Below, in pieces: positions 32,491 to 43,800 of a stretch of DNA of 60,000 nt (the stretch's first letter is position 1; the number at the start of each line of letters is the position of its first letter). The translations under genes and the position numbers were made by a program. The stretch is from Branchiostoma floridae (lineage: Eukaryota > Chordata > Leptocardii > Amphioxiformes > Branchiostomatidae): positions 5,301,771 through 5,361,770 of the forward strand of contig NC_049995.1 of assembly GCF_000003815.2 (NCBI RefSeq), in the 5' to 3' direction. A model generated the notes under the pieces. It worked only from the letters and a program-made list of their open reading frames with translations. It searched no databases and was not told the DNA's origin.

Positions 32491-33949
32491 CTACTTTTTT
32501 GCCTGCCGTCCACGGCCCTTAGACCTTCCCGACCTGCCCCTTGAGTGCTGGCGGTCACGAAAGGACTGGCCCCGGGAGTTCATCCCGCGTCCAAGGCCAA
32601 AAACCATCTTTGGTAGGGCAGTGTCTACTGCGGCCAAAGGACTGCTGTACCAGCTCTGTCGCTTAGACGGCTTGGGTGTCTTACCCACTTTGTCTGCTGT
32701 TTTACCAGCTTTCTCAATGTCCTCTACCTTCTGAAGGATATCATTCCCCAAAAGCCAGCTACAGCTGGATAAGTTCAAGTGCCTTGTTAACGATAAGACT
32801 CCTGAGGCTGATGATCGCACTTGAACTTATCTTCAACCCAGTTGTGTGCGAGTTGGCGCCGAAACTGTGTAATGTTGGCGCATACCCCACAGGACAGCTG
32901 ACCTGCGATGTTTAAGTGATCCGCAATTGGCTGCGTCTGTTCTCGTACAGATGCATCCTCGTGTTCCAGCAATGGCTGGATGAGGTCAATGACCTTCAGG
33001 ACTGGTTGAAATGCCTGCAAAGCGTTATCCTGAATACGACGTAACGAATCGTCGTGTTTCACGGCATGGATGGTCTGTTTCTCTGACCTCCATCTTGCTT
33101 TCAGGACCGGCTGTAGTTTGGGGGCGGAGACCGCCTCCACCTGGGAAGCATCTAAACGGTAAGGCTTCTCTGTGAGGGTGAACTTTTCCTCACACCAGGA
33201 GCTTAGCCTCTCATCCTTGAACTAATCTAGGACTCCCGGGGAAATAAACATCCCCGGAGTGTTGGGGTTCATAGACATCAGGAACGAGGGTCTGGTTGTC
33301 GCAGACTCGTTGCCTGTTTCAGTGGGCCCTGCTGTTACAGAGTGCTTGAGGCATCCTCTGGCAGAAGCTCTGAATCGGTAAGCAAACCTGATTCAGACGT
33401 AGACCGAGCATGCAGCTCAATCACTGGCTGATCTGTGTCCTCATTCCTGAGAGGAGACCTGGACCTGTAACGTGTTGCGCTTGTATTGCGCCAACCACAC
33501 CTCGAACGGTCTCCATCCGAGTCCTCATCAGAGTCAGAATCAGGAACCATCGAACGTAGGTTACGACGGTCCTGACGGCTATTGGACTGGTCCAAAGCCG
33601 ACCTCATGTCATTCATGAGTCTACTGAACTCGGAAAAAACGTTCCATGGCATACCTGTAGACAGAGCAGGATTGGGCTGAAAAGCCCCAGTGCCTCCGCC
33701 TGCTGGTGCAAAAACACCAGCTGCGGGTGCTCCCAGTATGCCGGCCGGCAGAGAACTGGCGGCGGCGGGAGGTACTGCACTGTTATTGTTAGCAAACCCT
33801 GGGACAAAAGTGGCAGGGATTTGCGTATGGCGTGACATTCCACTCCCGGCCATCTGGTAAGTGGGATGTGTCTCGCCAGAGATTCCCGCCTGCACATAGG
33901 ATACAGGCGGAAACATCCTGCCAGGTTCATACGACGTGGTAGGATCCAT
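32491..33949 (-). pseudogene. DIRS gag-like ORF, broken
   Basis: The ATG at 33949 opens a 204-codon frame that is Ala/Pro/Gly-rich, with an acidic DSDSDEDSDGDRSR stretch. After a frameshift near 33345 the gag continues in another frame, crosses an in-frame TAG near 33222 (after FISPGVLD), and goes on through FKDERLSSWCEEKFTL and CANITQFRRQLAHNWV. A further shift near 32820 leads to WLLGNDILQKVEDIEKAGKT and a basic RGRSGRSKGRGRQAKK tail ending at 32491. At least three lesions are visible. The order and basic tail fit DIRS ORF1. Confidence 0.7.
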
Positions 33950-33956
33950 AGTAAAG

Positions 33957-35198
33957 GGGGCCCCAAAGCCCTTTTCCGTAGAGCGTAATCGGCGGTTTTA
34001 ATTCTACGTACTCCGTAGCGGGACCGCTCGAATTCAACGTAGAGCGTAATCGGTGCATTTTGCGTCGAGCGATATTGGCCCCTTTAATTTAACGTTTTAC
34101 GTAGAAGCTAACCGGATTTTACCGTAAAACGTAATTCATATTAATTTTTCGTCAAGCGTAATCAAAGTTTCATTAAACCTAACTAGTCTACCGGCAAATT
34201 TTACCCGCGAAAATGCTGGAAATTGCGTTTCAAAGGGTTCAGATTTCAAAATTTTGCCGGACATTCCTTGCTATGGCTCAACACTTCGGCACTGGACATG
34301 GTGAAAATATGTTGCGGGAGCGTCGTCCCCCAACTAGTAGAAATCTTTTTACCGACCTTAGCTTAGTTAACAAGCAAAATGTGCCCCTTAAATGCAGGAA
34401 ATGGCATTTCAGAGGGTCGAGATTTCAATTTTTCTCCGGGCGCCGGGCGGCCCTTGCCAAGGCTTGCGACGGCTTGGGCCTGGCCTCCGGCGCTCACGAC
34501 TCTCCGGCGCTCGTCGCCCTCAAAGACGTTTCTCTGACAGAAATGTCATTACATTGAGCATATGCCTGCCAGCAAAATTTGTCCCTCAAAATGCAGGAAA
34601 TGGTGTTTCAGAGGGTAAAAATTTCCAAATTTTCCCGTACCTACCTTGCGACAGTTCGACTGTTCGTGCTTTCGGCACTCGAAATCTGAAAATGATGTTT
34701 GGGGGCGTTGCCCAGCTTAAAGGTAAAACCATGTGAATTTCTAATTGGATGCTATTTTAACTTAGCTTAGTCTGTGAGCAAAATTTGCCCTTCAAAATGC
34801 TTAAAATGGCGTTTCAGAGGGTCAAGATTTCACAATATTCCCGGGGGAGCATGCCCCCGGACGCCCTAGGATTGTCGCGCCTCCGCTTTCGGTGCTACAA
34901 GTGCTGAAAATTACGTCACATAAGAAATTTGCTGTCGCCGTCTTTAGCCAGCAAGACGTCTTTAGAAGTTAAGTTTTAATATTATTGATGGAATTATCAG
35001 TTTTGTTTAGATCTCATCTTCACATGTTCTGCCGTCGGCGGAGTTCAGCCAAAAGACAATAAATATTTGCATAATGAATTATGAAATTTCGTAATTTAGC
35101 GTAGAGCGTAATGAAGCGTCCATAATTTAGCGTATTACGTAGCCGGCCCTCCCGAATTTAGCGTAGAGCGTTGTCGGTAACCCCCCTTGGGGGCCCTC
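33957..35198. mobile_element. Non-autonomous DNA element nested in the DIRS copy
   Basis: The ends GGGGCCCCAAAGC and (inverse) TTGGGGGCCCTC are flanked by exact 7-bp AGTAAAG direct repeats (33950-33956 and 35199-35205), taken as the target duplication. Both ends carry dense CGTAGAGCGTAATCGG-type motifs. The middle has about four units, starting near 34199, 34372, 34573 and 34778, with GGAAATGGCRTTTCAGAGGG. The insertion falls directly upstream of the gag start codon. Confidence 0.75.
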
Positions 35199-35971
35199 AG
35201 TAAAGTGTAACTCGTGGGCTAGACAAGACAGGACTTGCCCTGAGCTAGCGCGCGAAACCTGAAAAAGGCGTGCTGTAAGAGAAAACAGCAAAAGTGAAAA
35301 ATGTGCAAAAACAACACTTCACATTACTTCACAAAGTGACCTACGGAGACTAGACAGTCCCTAGGACCTACTGTGCCAGAAAGGACAGAACTAAATCTCT
35401 GCAAAAGCAGAAAAAACCACCAAGTCGAGAGACAAAGAAAACTTTGCAAACCCTTCGACGAAAAGCAGTTTCGGGAAAAGAGGATGATGGGACGGTCAGT
35501 GCCCGGATGTTGTGTTTGTTTTTTTTACTGTGAAGAACTGCCACCTTGCGATTTCTAGGGAAAACGCCATTGTATTTCGGAGGGTAGCGACGTATAATTA
35601 ACTTACTTAGCTTACAAATGATAAAGTCAAACAAATCAATTATACAACGTAAGCATAATGTAACTCAAAATCATTATCAAAATGAAATAAATGGAGATTT
35701 GCATACCAAATAATCTATAAGTAATTGGGTGGAAGATCTGCATGAACAGAACTCTCCCCCAGAAAAATGGTGGCAACAACAACTTGGGCCGGGATCACGG
35801 GATTCCCCTTGACCTTTAAACGAAAAGCCACATGGGAAGTACTAGTAAGTTAAACGTTACATGTTATTATTCATCCGCAGAAAGTTGGCCTTCAAATTAG
35901 AATACTGCCAAAAATTAATTCTAGGTTCAACTGTTCAAGAAATATTTAACTTACTATGTGCCTTGCCTTGC

Positions 35972-36419
35972 CTAGTCCACCCCCGGAGGGGACGGGGTAA
36001 GTCCATGCACTACTTCAGCCCACGCCTTCCTGTCTGACATGACCGCTGCCAGGTCCTCCTCCGCTAGCCCGGTATCCCTGGAAAGCAGTCTCGGGAAGGT
36101 CAGCTTCCGGGAGTGAGTTTTTCCTCGAGGCCTCCACAAGAGGAGTGAGGAAACTACCTCTTCACTAGCCCGAAGGCAGTGTCCAGCAAACTGTGCCCGT
36201 CTCTGTCTGAGTCTGTGAGAAACCCTCGGAAGATCTCCATAAATGTCCCTTATAGATGGGTGCTGCTTCCAACAAATGTTCTGTGCTTTGCGCAGGAGTA
36301 GTGTGTACGTACCATCAAGTTTCCTCTCCAGACGAGTTGTTAAGGTCCAAGTTTCAGCACCATACAGGAGAATGGGCTCTATTACTGCGCGGAAGACTTG
36401 TACCTTAAGTAACTTACTA
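35972..36419 (-). mobile_element. LINE reverse-transcriptase C-terminal fragment
   Basis: The minus strand is open for about 148 codons to the stop at 35972-35974: KVQVFRAVIEPILLYGAETW, TLTTRLERKLDG, LLRKAQNICWKQHPS, HRLRQRRAQFAGHCLRAS and TFPRLLSRDTGLAEEDLA. The YGAETW...RRxRFAGH pattern is the usual C-terminal end of RTE/craniiform-type non-LTR polyproteins. The RT core is absent, so the copy is 5'-truncated. Clean reading over the fragment suggests it is fairly young. Confidence 0.8.
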
Positions 36420-37000
36420 TATGTTTGGTGATTATGTACCTGATCATGACGTCAGATACTTCCGGGTTAACAGACTGCAGTTCCTTACACTTACAGGAGG
36501 ACATAATTATCAAACTACAAAATAACATGGTGAAAATAACGAATCGGTTAACCTGGCGGTCACATACGGTTATCTAGATCATATTTCAATGATTCTATAG
36601 TTCTAGATACTATATCCTAGAATACATCATGATAAATCATCACGGATTCAAAACTTCAACTTTCGTTTCGCGTTAACAGGTGGTTTACGCACAGTTCTGG
36701 AAATCATGCCAGTCCGGATCCGGATCCGAAGTCAAGTTGAAGTTAGTAGAAGAGTTCTCTACTTACATGTATGCTGTATCGGCATGTGTTAAAAAGCTTT
36801 AATCTGAATGTTTTGTGCATTTATAGATAACCATGAGTTTTTAATCTGTTTATCTAAACTCTATCGTGCAGGAGGGCAGCCTTCAAAGGTGCATTTTGCA
36901 CCTGTTTTGCCCTCCCCTTCACTCTGTGATAAATACAAATAAATAAATAAACATTTGGATACGTGCGGTCTATGAGAAATACATGTACATATCTGTCTCA
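36420..37000. other. Non-coding stretch, no gene seen
   Basis: No supported exon or repeat boundary. AAATAAATAAATAAA near 36938 is a short A-rich simple repeat. Confidence 0.4.
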
Positions 37001-37094
37001 GTGGTAAAATAATTAATGAAAAGTAAGTGATTAGTTGCCATCATTACATGATATGTCTTCTTATTGTCAAAATGGCAAGATATATGTATCACTG

Positions 37095-37225
37095 AAAAAG
37101 GCAAGTTACAAAACCGTCGGCTACCTGCATACATGTACGCCGCATGACGTTTCACCGCCTCGTCTTCTTCGTACGTGTCTGTAGACGTTTTTTGGTCTCC
37201 TTGCCACTTGCCGGCAGAAGCGTCG
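37095..37225 (-). other. Exon-like segment, copy 1 of a duplicated pair
   Basis: The minus strand reads STDTYEEDEAVKRHAAYMYA and then a possible donor (GCAG|gtagcc). A related segment at 38770-38890 reads STHTYREEEDLKRYATYTSV followed by the same donor-like gtag. The two share flanking AAAAGGCAAGT(A/T)ACAAAA. No family is recognised and no partner exon was found, so coding status is open. Confidence 0.3.
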
Positions 37226-37359
37226 TTGCCATGGCGGACACGCCCGTGAGAACCACCCCAATGGGCAGGAGGGGGTTGGGGCGGCGGCCCGCTGGTTTGG
37301 CCGCTATCAGGGCGCGACAAAGGGGACCGGAATGGCTTAATGGCCGATTAGGTTAATTT

Positions 37360-38765
37360 TACGTTTCCGAATCAACATTCTACATAAATGTCAACTTGAA
37401 AGGCAGCATTTTCGAGGAAAAAACAGATTATTTCCCTCCTAGTAACAACGGAAGTATGAAACAGTTCCATTAATTATGAAAATGATTTTAAAAAAGTAGC
37501 ACAATACATATGTCATCGAAAATACCAGTTGTCAAACTGCCTGTATCGCTGTTTCTGCCACTTATCACAAAGAAATATTCATTTTCTGAAGTAGTGCAAA
37601 CTTGGTCATCCTAAGCACTGACAACATTGCTAAAGCTAACAACATCTCCAATAGGAAGTCCCCACCATTTACCACAGAACAAATATGAAATATACCGCAT
37701 TAATCATGCAAATGAGGTACTCAATACCATAAAGCAATTTCTGTTCGAGGTACTTATTAGCATAACGCACTTTTCGTCCCCAAAATAATCTGGTCAGCTT
37801 CGTAGAAAATGGATATCATCGTTTTATTTTACACGACCAGTGTTGGCTCTCTTTCCTGCTTACATTTCGATGTCTACCAGACATCTTCCTCAGAGTTTCT
37901 GACAGGAGTTCTGCTTCTCGCCACTATACGTAGCCGATGTAGGTGGCGCTTTTGCGGCGAGCACACAATCCTATACGTAGCTAAGTTTGTACCCCCCCCC
38001 CCCCTCCTCCCGGCTCATCACTGGGGGTGACCCAATTAATACGCCACATAGGAAAAAACGGAATGGTAAAATGTCCATGGGTATTATTGCATTAACTTCG
38101 CCAAGAAGGTTATATTTTAGGTAGTGTTTGTATGTGTACATGTAAGTTATGTTGAAGACCAGCATAACTCGAGATCGCCTGGATGGATGTATTGATATTC
38201 GGTATGTTTTAGAATTTATTTTTCCTCATGTTTATTCAATATAGCACCAAATTTCGCTGATGCGATAATTTTACGTGCGACACGCGCTGAGGTATTGTAA
38301 CAAGTACTGATTTGAGAAAAAAGCTGGCACTTAAGCCAGGGTGTTATGGAAATTAAGGTTAGCAATCCACTTTGGTATCTCAGAAGACAGAGGTTATTGA
38401 AAGAACGATCCTGTCAATAAAGTGTTTTCTGCAAAATTGACAAGATCAACCTTTTAAGGCTGGGATACCACTGTATGTGTCAATAACATGCGTGTAAGTA
38501 CATGTCATTCTTAGTGTATTTCGCCGCATGCAAAGAAGTGGTTGTCAAATAATTTCCTCTCTGACTCTGTTCGGGAGCAATTAGGAATTGATTTTTCACG
38601 TCACTGAGAAAGTAGCTATGTAATTATTGTTTAGATATGATTCTAATTTCATTGTCATCAACTCACCCAAGACAGCAAATATTTTTATGATACGTAATAT
38701 CATACATGTACATCCACTCTTTGACAATAAGATCTATTCTGGTTGTAATTGTGAAATACCCATTG
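37360..38765. other. Non-coding stretch, no gene seen
   Basis: Sequence between the two duplicated exon-like segments. It includes a C-homopolymer at about 37991-38004. No supported gene. Confidence 0.35.
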
Positions 38766-38769
38766 AAAA

Positions 38770-38890
38770 GGCAAGTAACAAAAATGTCAGCTACCTACAG
38801 ACGTGTATGTTGCATATCGCTTTAAATCCTCTTCCTCTCTATACGTGTGTGTAGATGCTTCTTGCTCTTCTCGCGGTCCGCTGAAAAGGA
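38770..38890 (-). other. Exon-like segment, copy 2 of a duplicated pair
   Basis: Partner of the segment at 37095-37225 (see there). Here the frame meets a stop straight after the donor-like GTAG, as expected if the boundary is an intron. Confidence 0.3.
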
Positions 38891-39035
38891 ACGAAAAGGA
38901 AAGTACCGAAAATGAGAAAAGGAACGAAAAGGAACGTTTGTTTCTTTTCGTTCCTTTTTGTTTCTTTTCGTTCCTTTTCGCACTTTCGGTACTTTTCTTT
39001 TCGTTCCTTTTCGTTCCTTAAAAGGAACGAAAAGA
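38880..39035. repeat. Long hairpin of GGAACGAAAA / TTTTCGTTCC units
   Basis: The left arm has repeats of AAAGGAACGAAAAGGAA and the right arm repeats of TTTTCGTTCCTTTTCG, with GTACCGAAAATGAG mirrored by CACTTTCGGTAC. A short further piece of the right-arm type occurs at 39920-39970. It is a simple-repeat-derived inverted repeat able to form a long stem. Confidence 0.7.
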
Positions 39036-39341
39036 AAGGAATTATGAAGCAAACTAAAATAAAATCAATGAGAATATAAGGAAACGGTACTGCGGGCGAT
39101 AGAAGCCTTTGAAACGTTTCTTTTACTCAGAATTTGGCAATATCAAATTTTTAGGCTGTTTTAGGCTGTTTTGTTTGTGTGGCAAAATTATTCTCTGACG
39201 ATCAGCGAAATACAAGGAAACAGAACGGAGATAAGAAAGTAAGGACCAAAATCCAGTTACTGGTGGGTGATAGATAAATATCGATCATCAATATACATTT
39301 TCAGAATGAGGCAAGATTGCAGCGTTGTTGTTGTATTTGGG

Positions 39342-39445
39342 TAGCCTGGGTACCATCCTATTTCTACCGGGGCTCCTTACACTCACTTCCCTAGGGGGTA
39401 GCGAGTGTAAGGAGCCCCGGTAGAATACGGATGGTACTCAGGCTA
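39342..39445. mobile_element. Hairpin MITE, TAGCCTGGGTACCATCC ends
   Basis: A near-perfect 104-bp palindrome: TAGCCTGGGTACCATCC...CCGGGGCTCCTTACACTC, a short loop, then the inverse GAGTGTAAGGAGCCCCGG...GGATGGTACTCAGGCTA. A TTAGCCTGGGTACCATACG half-site recurs at 44440. Confidence 0.75.
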
Positions 39446-39976
39446 GTATTTGGGTGACTTCTGTTCTCCCAAGATAGGAGCGCCGCATGCAAATGACCCG
39501 CGATTGTCTACGTCTAAAATAAATCCGGCCAGGAATGATATGCTAATAAACTGCTGCCCCACGTATGACAGCTCCCTTTAACAGGGCCCACAACATGGTT
39601 TTCTGGAGACTGGAGACATATCTTCTTGCTCGTTCACGACGAAAGAACAGCTGTGAAAGGATAAACATGCATACATTGTACCAAGGACCCCCCCCCCCCC
39701 CGGAATTTGATATGTGACAGCCCGCATGGGAACCCGGGACGCACTGATCCGCCCATCGCCTTTGATTTGTATTTAGCAATTTCCACTCGTGCAGTTCTCC
39801 GCCGGTTCGCTGTTGAACCATTGTGGCTCTAGGAATTTCGTGGAGCAAGCCGCAAAATACAAAAATACAGTACCGTTACCTTATATTCCCATCGATTTTT
39901 TTTCACTTTGCTTCATACTTCGTTTCTTTTCGTTCCTTTTCGCACTTTCGCCACTTTCCTTTTCGTTCCTATCAAA

Positions 39977-39977
<1 letters not shown>

Positions 39978-40027
<50 letters not shown>

Positions 40028-40220
40028 CACACACACACACACATTCACACACATTCACACACACATACGCAAATACAGAAACACACACACAAGGCGCAAG
40101 CACATACACACATACAAACGCAAACACAAACACGCACATACATACAGACGCAAACAAACACACACATGCAAATGAAAACACACACGCACACACATACAAA
40201 CGAAAACACACACACACATA
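39978..40220. repeat. (CA)n microsatellite, imperfect
   Basis: An uninterrupted CA run of about 40 bases is followed by imperfect CACAYA units. The long reading frames on both strands here are pure repeat artefacts. Confidence 0.95.
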
Positions 40221-40229
40221 GATTCATAC

Positions 40230-41335
40230 ATACAAGTTTGTCCATTTGTCCATTAGGAAACAACATTATACATTTATACATGCACATTTTATTTTACACA
40301 AAAGATATTCGCCAACATACAGTACTAAAAGTGCCATGTTTTTGCCACATCATGGGGCATGAGTCCATCTAGATATGTAAGATGATCGATGTAAATAAGT
40401 TGGACAAAAACTTTAAATTGAAATATCTATAAGAGTTAATACAAAACTCAACATATCCAGAGCCATTATACATATTTTGAATATAATAACCAAATGTAAA
40501 TAGCATTCAACACAAACTTTTTAGTGCGGCAGTAGACACATAATGATTCTTGTTGAAAATATACAAGCTTCATATAATATTTCTTTTAAAACTCAGTTTC
40601 CTTAACAATCATTGCATTCACAAAATAATATTTCAGAGTGCCAATTAAATACATTTAGACAGTGTAAATGTCACAGAACTGTAATATACATCAATAAACA
40701 TCAGTGTCTAGTTATTTTCTTCAATGTGGAATAAAAAGGAAATATAGAAGATAGTAAATACAGAATTTTTACAATGGACATACAAAGAAATATACTTGCA
40801 CGTCTAACCTATTAGTCATGCAGTTTTAATAGTTTTACGCTGACACGCTTAAGAATCTGATTTCAATGCCAGAGATATTCACATATTAGGCAGAGTGTTC
40901 ATGGATAAACTATAGTTTTACAATGTGTCACTTTTCTTGTTAAGTTGACAGCGTCTCTTTCTTCGTCAACAATGCTTCCAGCTATGAATTTTCATTTACT
41001 CTACATTATAAAAAAATGCAATGTTGAAACACTACTGTATGATTGATGTAGTCATGGCAGCTTTTAGATTCGACAATGGCGACGGCGATTGTAATATGGT
41101 TTGACTGATTCATGCGACTAAGATTTGCGGGGTTGATCATTGGACCATCACTGTTGATCATCAACAAAGATGCTGATATCCTCTGTATTCGGGTGTGTTC
41201 CTGAGATAATTGATGGAAATGCATTCAGACCTGGAATTTGCGGAATGGGTCTTCTTCAGTGAATTTCCGGGAACTTGTAGAATCATTCTGCACTTACAGA
41301 TGCTTCAAAATTTTGGTTAGGTTCGTCCCGATGGT
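40230..41335. other. AT-rich stretch downstream of the LRR gene, no other gene seen
   Basis: Probably contains the 3' UTR of the minus-strand LRR gene that ends at 41338. I cannot fix a polyadenylation site. Confidence 0.35.
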
Positions 41336-41337
41336 CA

Positions 41338-42387
41338 TCAGTTCTGTATCATACGGGTGATCTCTCTAGCCAATACAACAACAATCACTGATACTAGTAG
41401 TAACATGGAAACAGCAATACTGGAAATTGAGATAGCGTCTTTAATGTTGGCCATTTTGATCGAGATATTACCGAAGTCGTTCTTAGAGAGATACATGTCG
41501 CTGTGCTCATTTGAGTCAGATAGAAAGGAAGTTGATATCTGTTGTGTAGTGTTATCACCCAGAGTTAGGTCTTGTCGGATGGCTTCGAACTGGTTTCGTT
41601 CGGTTGGCAGAGGTGCTACAGAGGAGTCTATGACATTTTCTAAGGTAGGAAGTAGTGTTTTAGTTGCGTTTTCGGCTTCATTTGGGCAGGCTTTCAGGTT
41701 TGCCTCGTGTAACGGGACATTATGTAGTACTTCAGGATTGCTACATTTTGGAAAACCATTGACAAGAATGTCATGAAAAAGTAGACCATCTCTGACAACA
41801 GATGTACATGTGAGTGGCCAACACTGGTGAAACGCAAGAGTCATATCTGACAACCATGACATACGACAGTCACAGTGAATCGGGTTACCGTAGATATATC
41901 TGTATCCTTTTTTCATAGGCCTGTACGTTTTCCCCGTATGATTTAAAGACTGGTTTTCTAAATTCTCTTCAGAAAAGGTAGCAAGGCGATTGTAAGCCAC
42001 GTTTACCAAATAAAGAGATCTTGCACCTTTCGTGACCAAGTCAAGCCTAATAGAGGTTAACAGATTATGAGATAAATCAATCCTCTGAAGATGTTTCATT
42101 TGCTGCAAGGATTTCCAAGGAAATGTTGTGATGAGGTTATGGCTGAGGTTCAGCGTACGGCTGAACAAAAGCCCAGATAAGTCGTGAACTGTTTGGATAC
42201 GGTTGTACTGAAGAAACACCTGGTGCACAATGTATCTTGAACTAGTTGGCAGGCTCGTAATGTTGGAATGTGGGCAATAAATGTCAGTTTCAAAACCATT
42301 TCTAACGTAACATCTGGTCGGAAACGAAGCATCCAATATTGTACTCGATATTAACTGCACTAGAATGACGAACATAACGCATTTCAT
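41338..42387 (-). CDS. Single-exon leucine-rich-repeat type I membrane protein
   Basis: A complete 349-aa frame. Residues 1-20 form a hydrophobic signal peptide. An N-terminal Cys cap follows (C26, C38), then about four LRRs with the LxxLxLxxN pattern: VHQVFLQYNRIQTV, FSRTLNLSHNLITTF, LQRIDLSHNLLTSI, LYLVNVAYNRLATF. A Cys-flanked C-cap (NPIHCDCRMSWLSD, C172/C174, with later C189 and C194) comes next, then a Ser/Thr-rich stalk and a transmembrane helix at about 319-340 (ISSIAVSMLLLVSVIVVVLA). The tail is only about nine residues, so signalling would need partners. The architecture resembles small LRR surface proteins (LRR-TM, GPIb-like or VLR-like); exact orthology is not clear. No introns are needed. 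Confidence 0.85.
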   Translation of the reverse strand: MKCVMFVILVQLISSTILDASFPTRCYVRNGFETDIYCPHSNITSLPTSSRYIVHQVFLQYNRIQTVHDLSGLLFSRTLNLSHNLITTFPWKSLQQMKHLQRIDLSHNLLTSIRLDLVTKGARSLYLVNVAYNRLATFSEENLENQSLNHTGKTYRPMKKGYRYIYGNPIHCDCRMSWLSDMTLAFHQCWPLTCTSVVRDGLLFHDILVNGFPKCSNPEVLHNVPLHEANLKACPNEAENATKTLLPTLENVIDSSVAPLPTERNQFEAIRQDLTLGDNTTQQISTSFLSDSNEHSDMYLSKNDFGNISIKMANIKDAISISSIAVSMLLLVSVIVVVLAREITRMIQN

Positions 42388-42399
42388 AATTAAGGTTAT

Positions 42400-42990
42400 G
42401 CTAAGGACCCGGACCTATTTAGTAACAATGATTATTGCAGTACGAGTTCTTTCAAGGCCTTAAGGTTGATGGGATCTGGAATGCTCACTGTTCGAGGAAT
42501 GTTCGTCTGACACAACGAGTTCATTGGTTGCAGTTGGTCAAAACTTTGACGTCAGCATGAAAGTCAGTTTCTGTAGTAACATAATTTGATGAAGAAATCA
42601 TTCGTTAACGTTGAACGACTTTTTCTGAAAGCTTTTTCCGGGCAGACTCTGGAGTTAACGTTCCTGTGCATGTGTTAAAATTATTCTATCTATATCATAT
42701 CCGTTTGAACAAAATTATCTAATATATTTGGAAATAGTCGGAAGATTTCTGGTAATCACGTGGTCTTTTCTCCGGTACACTCGCACAATGTATTGCAAAA
42801 GACGGTAAGTGGTTATTATACAAAATACTTATATCTTCATGAATGAAAATGGTTCATATCTTTTAATTTACATATAGCTTACCACCTTTGGCAAATAGGA
42901 GCTAGTGCACATACAAATAATATGGTCCCTGGCATGACAGGGATGTGGCTCCAGTGAATTGCAGTAACATGACAAGTGAATGAGCTAAAC
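42400..42990. other. Region upstream of the LRR gene
   Basis: It should contain the LRR promoter because that gene reads leftward from 42387. I see no clear TATA box or other site. From about 42990 the 243-bp array begins. Confidence 0.3.
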
Positions 42991-43011
42991 GTACACTGCG
43001 CGAAAGGGGTC

Positions 43012-43800
43012 AATTTCCGGACAAATCCGAACATTGACACATCACTGGGCATGTCACGAATTCGGACCATTTCCTGACTTCTTGTCGACACCTAACATAT
43101 CCGGAAATATTCTGACTCAGAAATTACTTTCCTGCAAATCCGGAAAATCAGGTCTTCCGGATACTGCTCAGGTGCGTTTCGTAACTCCGAATATGTGCTA
43201 TTTAATGTATCCGGAGATATCTGTTGTCAAGATACAGCAGCGATTTAAGGGGTCAATTTCCGGACAAATCTGAACATTGACACATCACTGGGCATGTCAC
43301 GTATTCGGACCATTTTCTGACTACTTGTCGACACCTTACATATCCGGAAATATTCTGACTCAGAAATTACTTTCCTGCAAATCCGGAAAATCAGGTCTTC
43401 CGGATACTGCTCAGGTGCGTTTCGTAACTCCGAATATGTGCTATTTAATGTATCCGGAGATATCTGTTGTCAAGATACAGCAGCGATTTAAGGGGTCAAT
43501 TTCCGGACAAATCTGAACATTGACACATCACTGGGCATGTCACGTATTCGGACCATTTTCTGACTACTTGTCGACACCTTACATATCCGGAAATATTCTG
43601 ACTCAGAAATTACTTTCCTGCAAATCCGGAAAATCAGGTCTTCCGGATACTGCTCAGGTGCGTTTCGTAACTCCGAATATGTGCTATTTAATGTATCCGG
43701 AGATATCTGTTGTCAAGATACAGCAGCGATTTAAGGGGTCAATTTCCGGACAAATCTGAACTTTGACACATCACACTGTTGTTAAGATACAGCAGCGATT
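43012..43800 (+). repeat. 243-bp tandem repeat, three full units and a partial fourth
   Basis: Units start near 43012, 43255 and 43498, with a truncated fourth from 43741. Landmarks recur exactly every 243 bases: GACACATCACTGGGCATGTC, CTTGTCGACACC, GGAAAATCAGGTCTTCCGGA, GATACAGCAGCGATTTA. Units 2 and 3 look identical and unit 1 differs at a few bases, so the array is recent. Each unit has a 79-codon frame opening MTHHWACH and ending at the same stop. TCCGGA/ATCCGG motifs are frequent. Confidence 0.9.

Larger units (their letters stand above)
29379..35599 (-). mobile_element. DIRS-type tyrosine-recombinase retrotransposon
   Basis: The inverted ends AATTATACGTCGCTACCCTC... (29379) and the inverse ending at 35599 bound a 6.2-kb element transcribed leftward. 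Contents in transcription order: 5' region, an inserted DNA element (33957-35198), a gag-like ORF (33949-32491, broken), and an RT/RNase H/tyrosine-recombinase ORF (32452-29645). A tyrosine recombinase in place of a DDE integrase, plus inverted terminal repeats, is diagnostic of the DIRS order. The gag lesions and the nested insert make this copy defective. Confidence 0.85.

Noticed and set aside
34213-34736. Two 114-codon frames in the nested DNA element
   Set aside because: They follow the internal tandem units and share no features with transposases.
37144-37356. 70-codon plus-strand frame starting MTFHRLVFFVRVCRRF as a small secreted protein
   Set aside because: The hydrophobic start is short, there is no support from splice or polyadenylation signals, and the minus strand shows the better exon-like pattern.
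39823-40372. Long His/Thr-rich or Cys/Val-rich frames on both strands
   Set aside because: They are translations of the (CA)n microsatellite and have no independent coding evidence.
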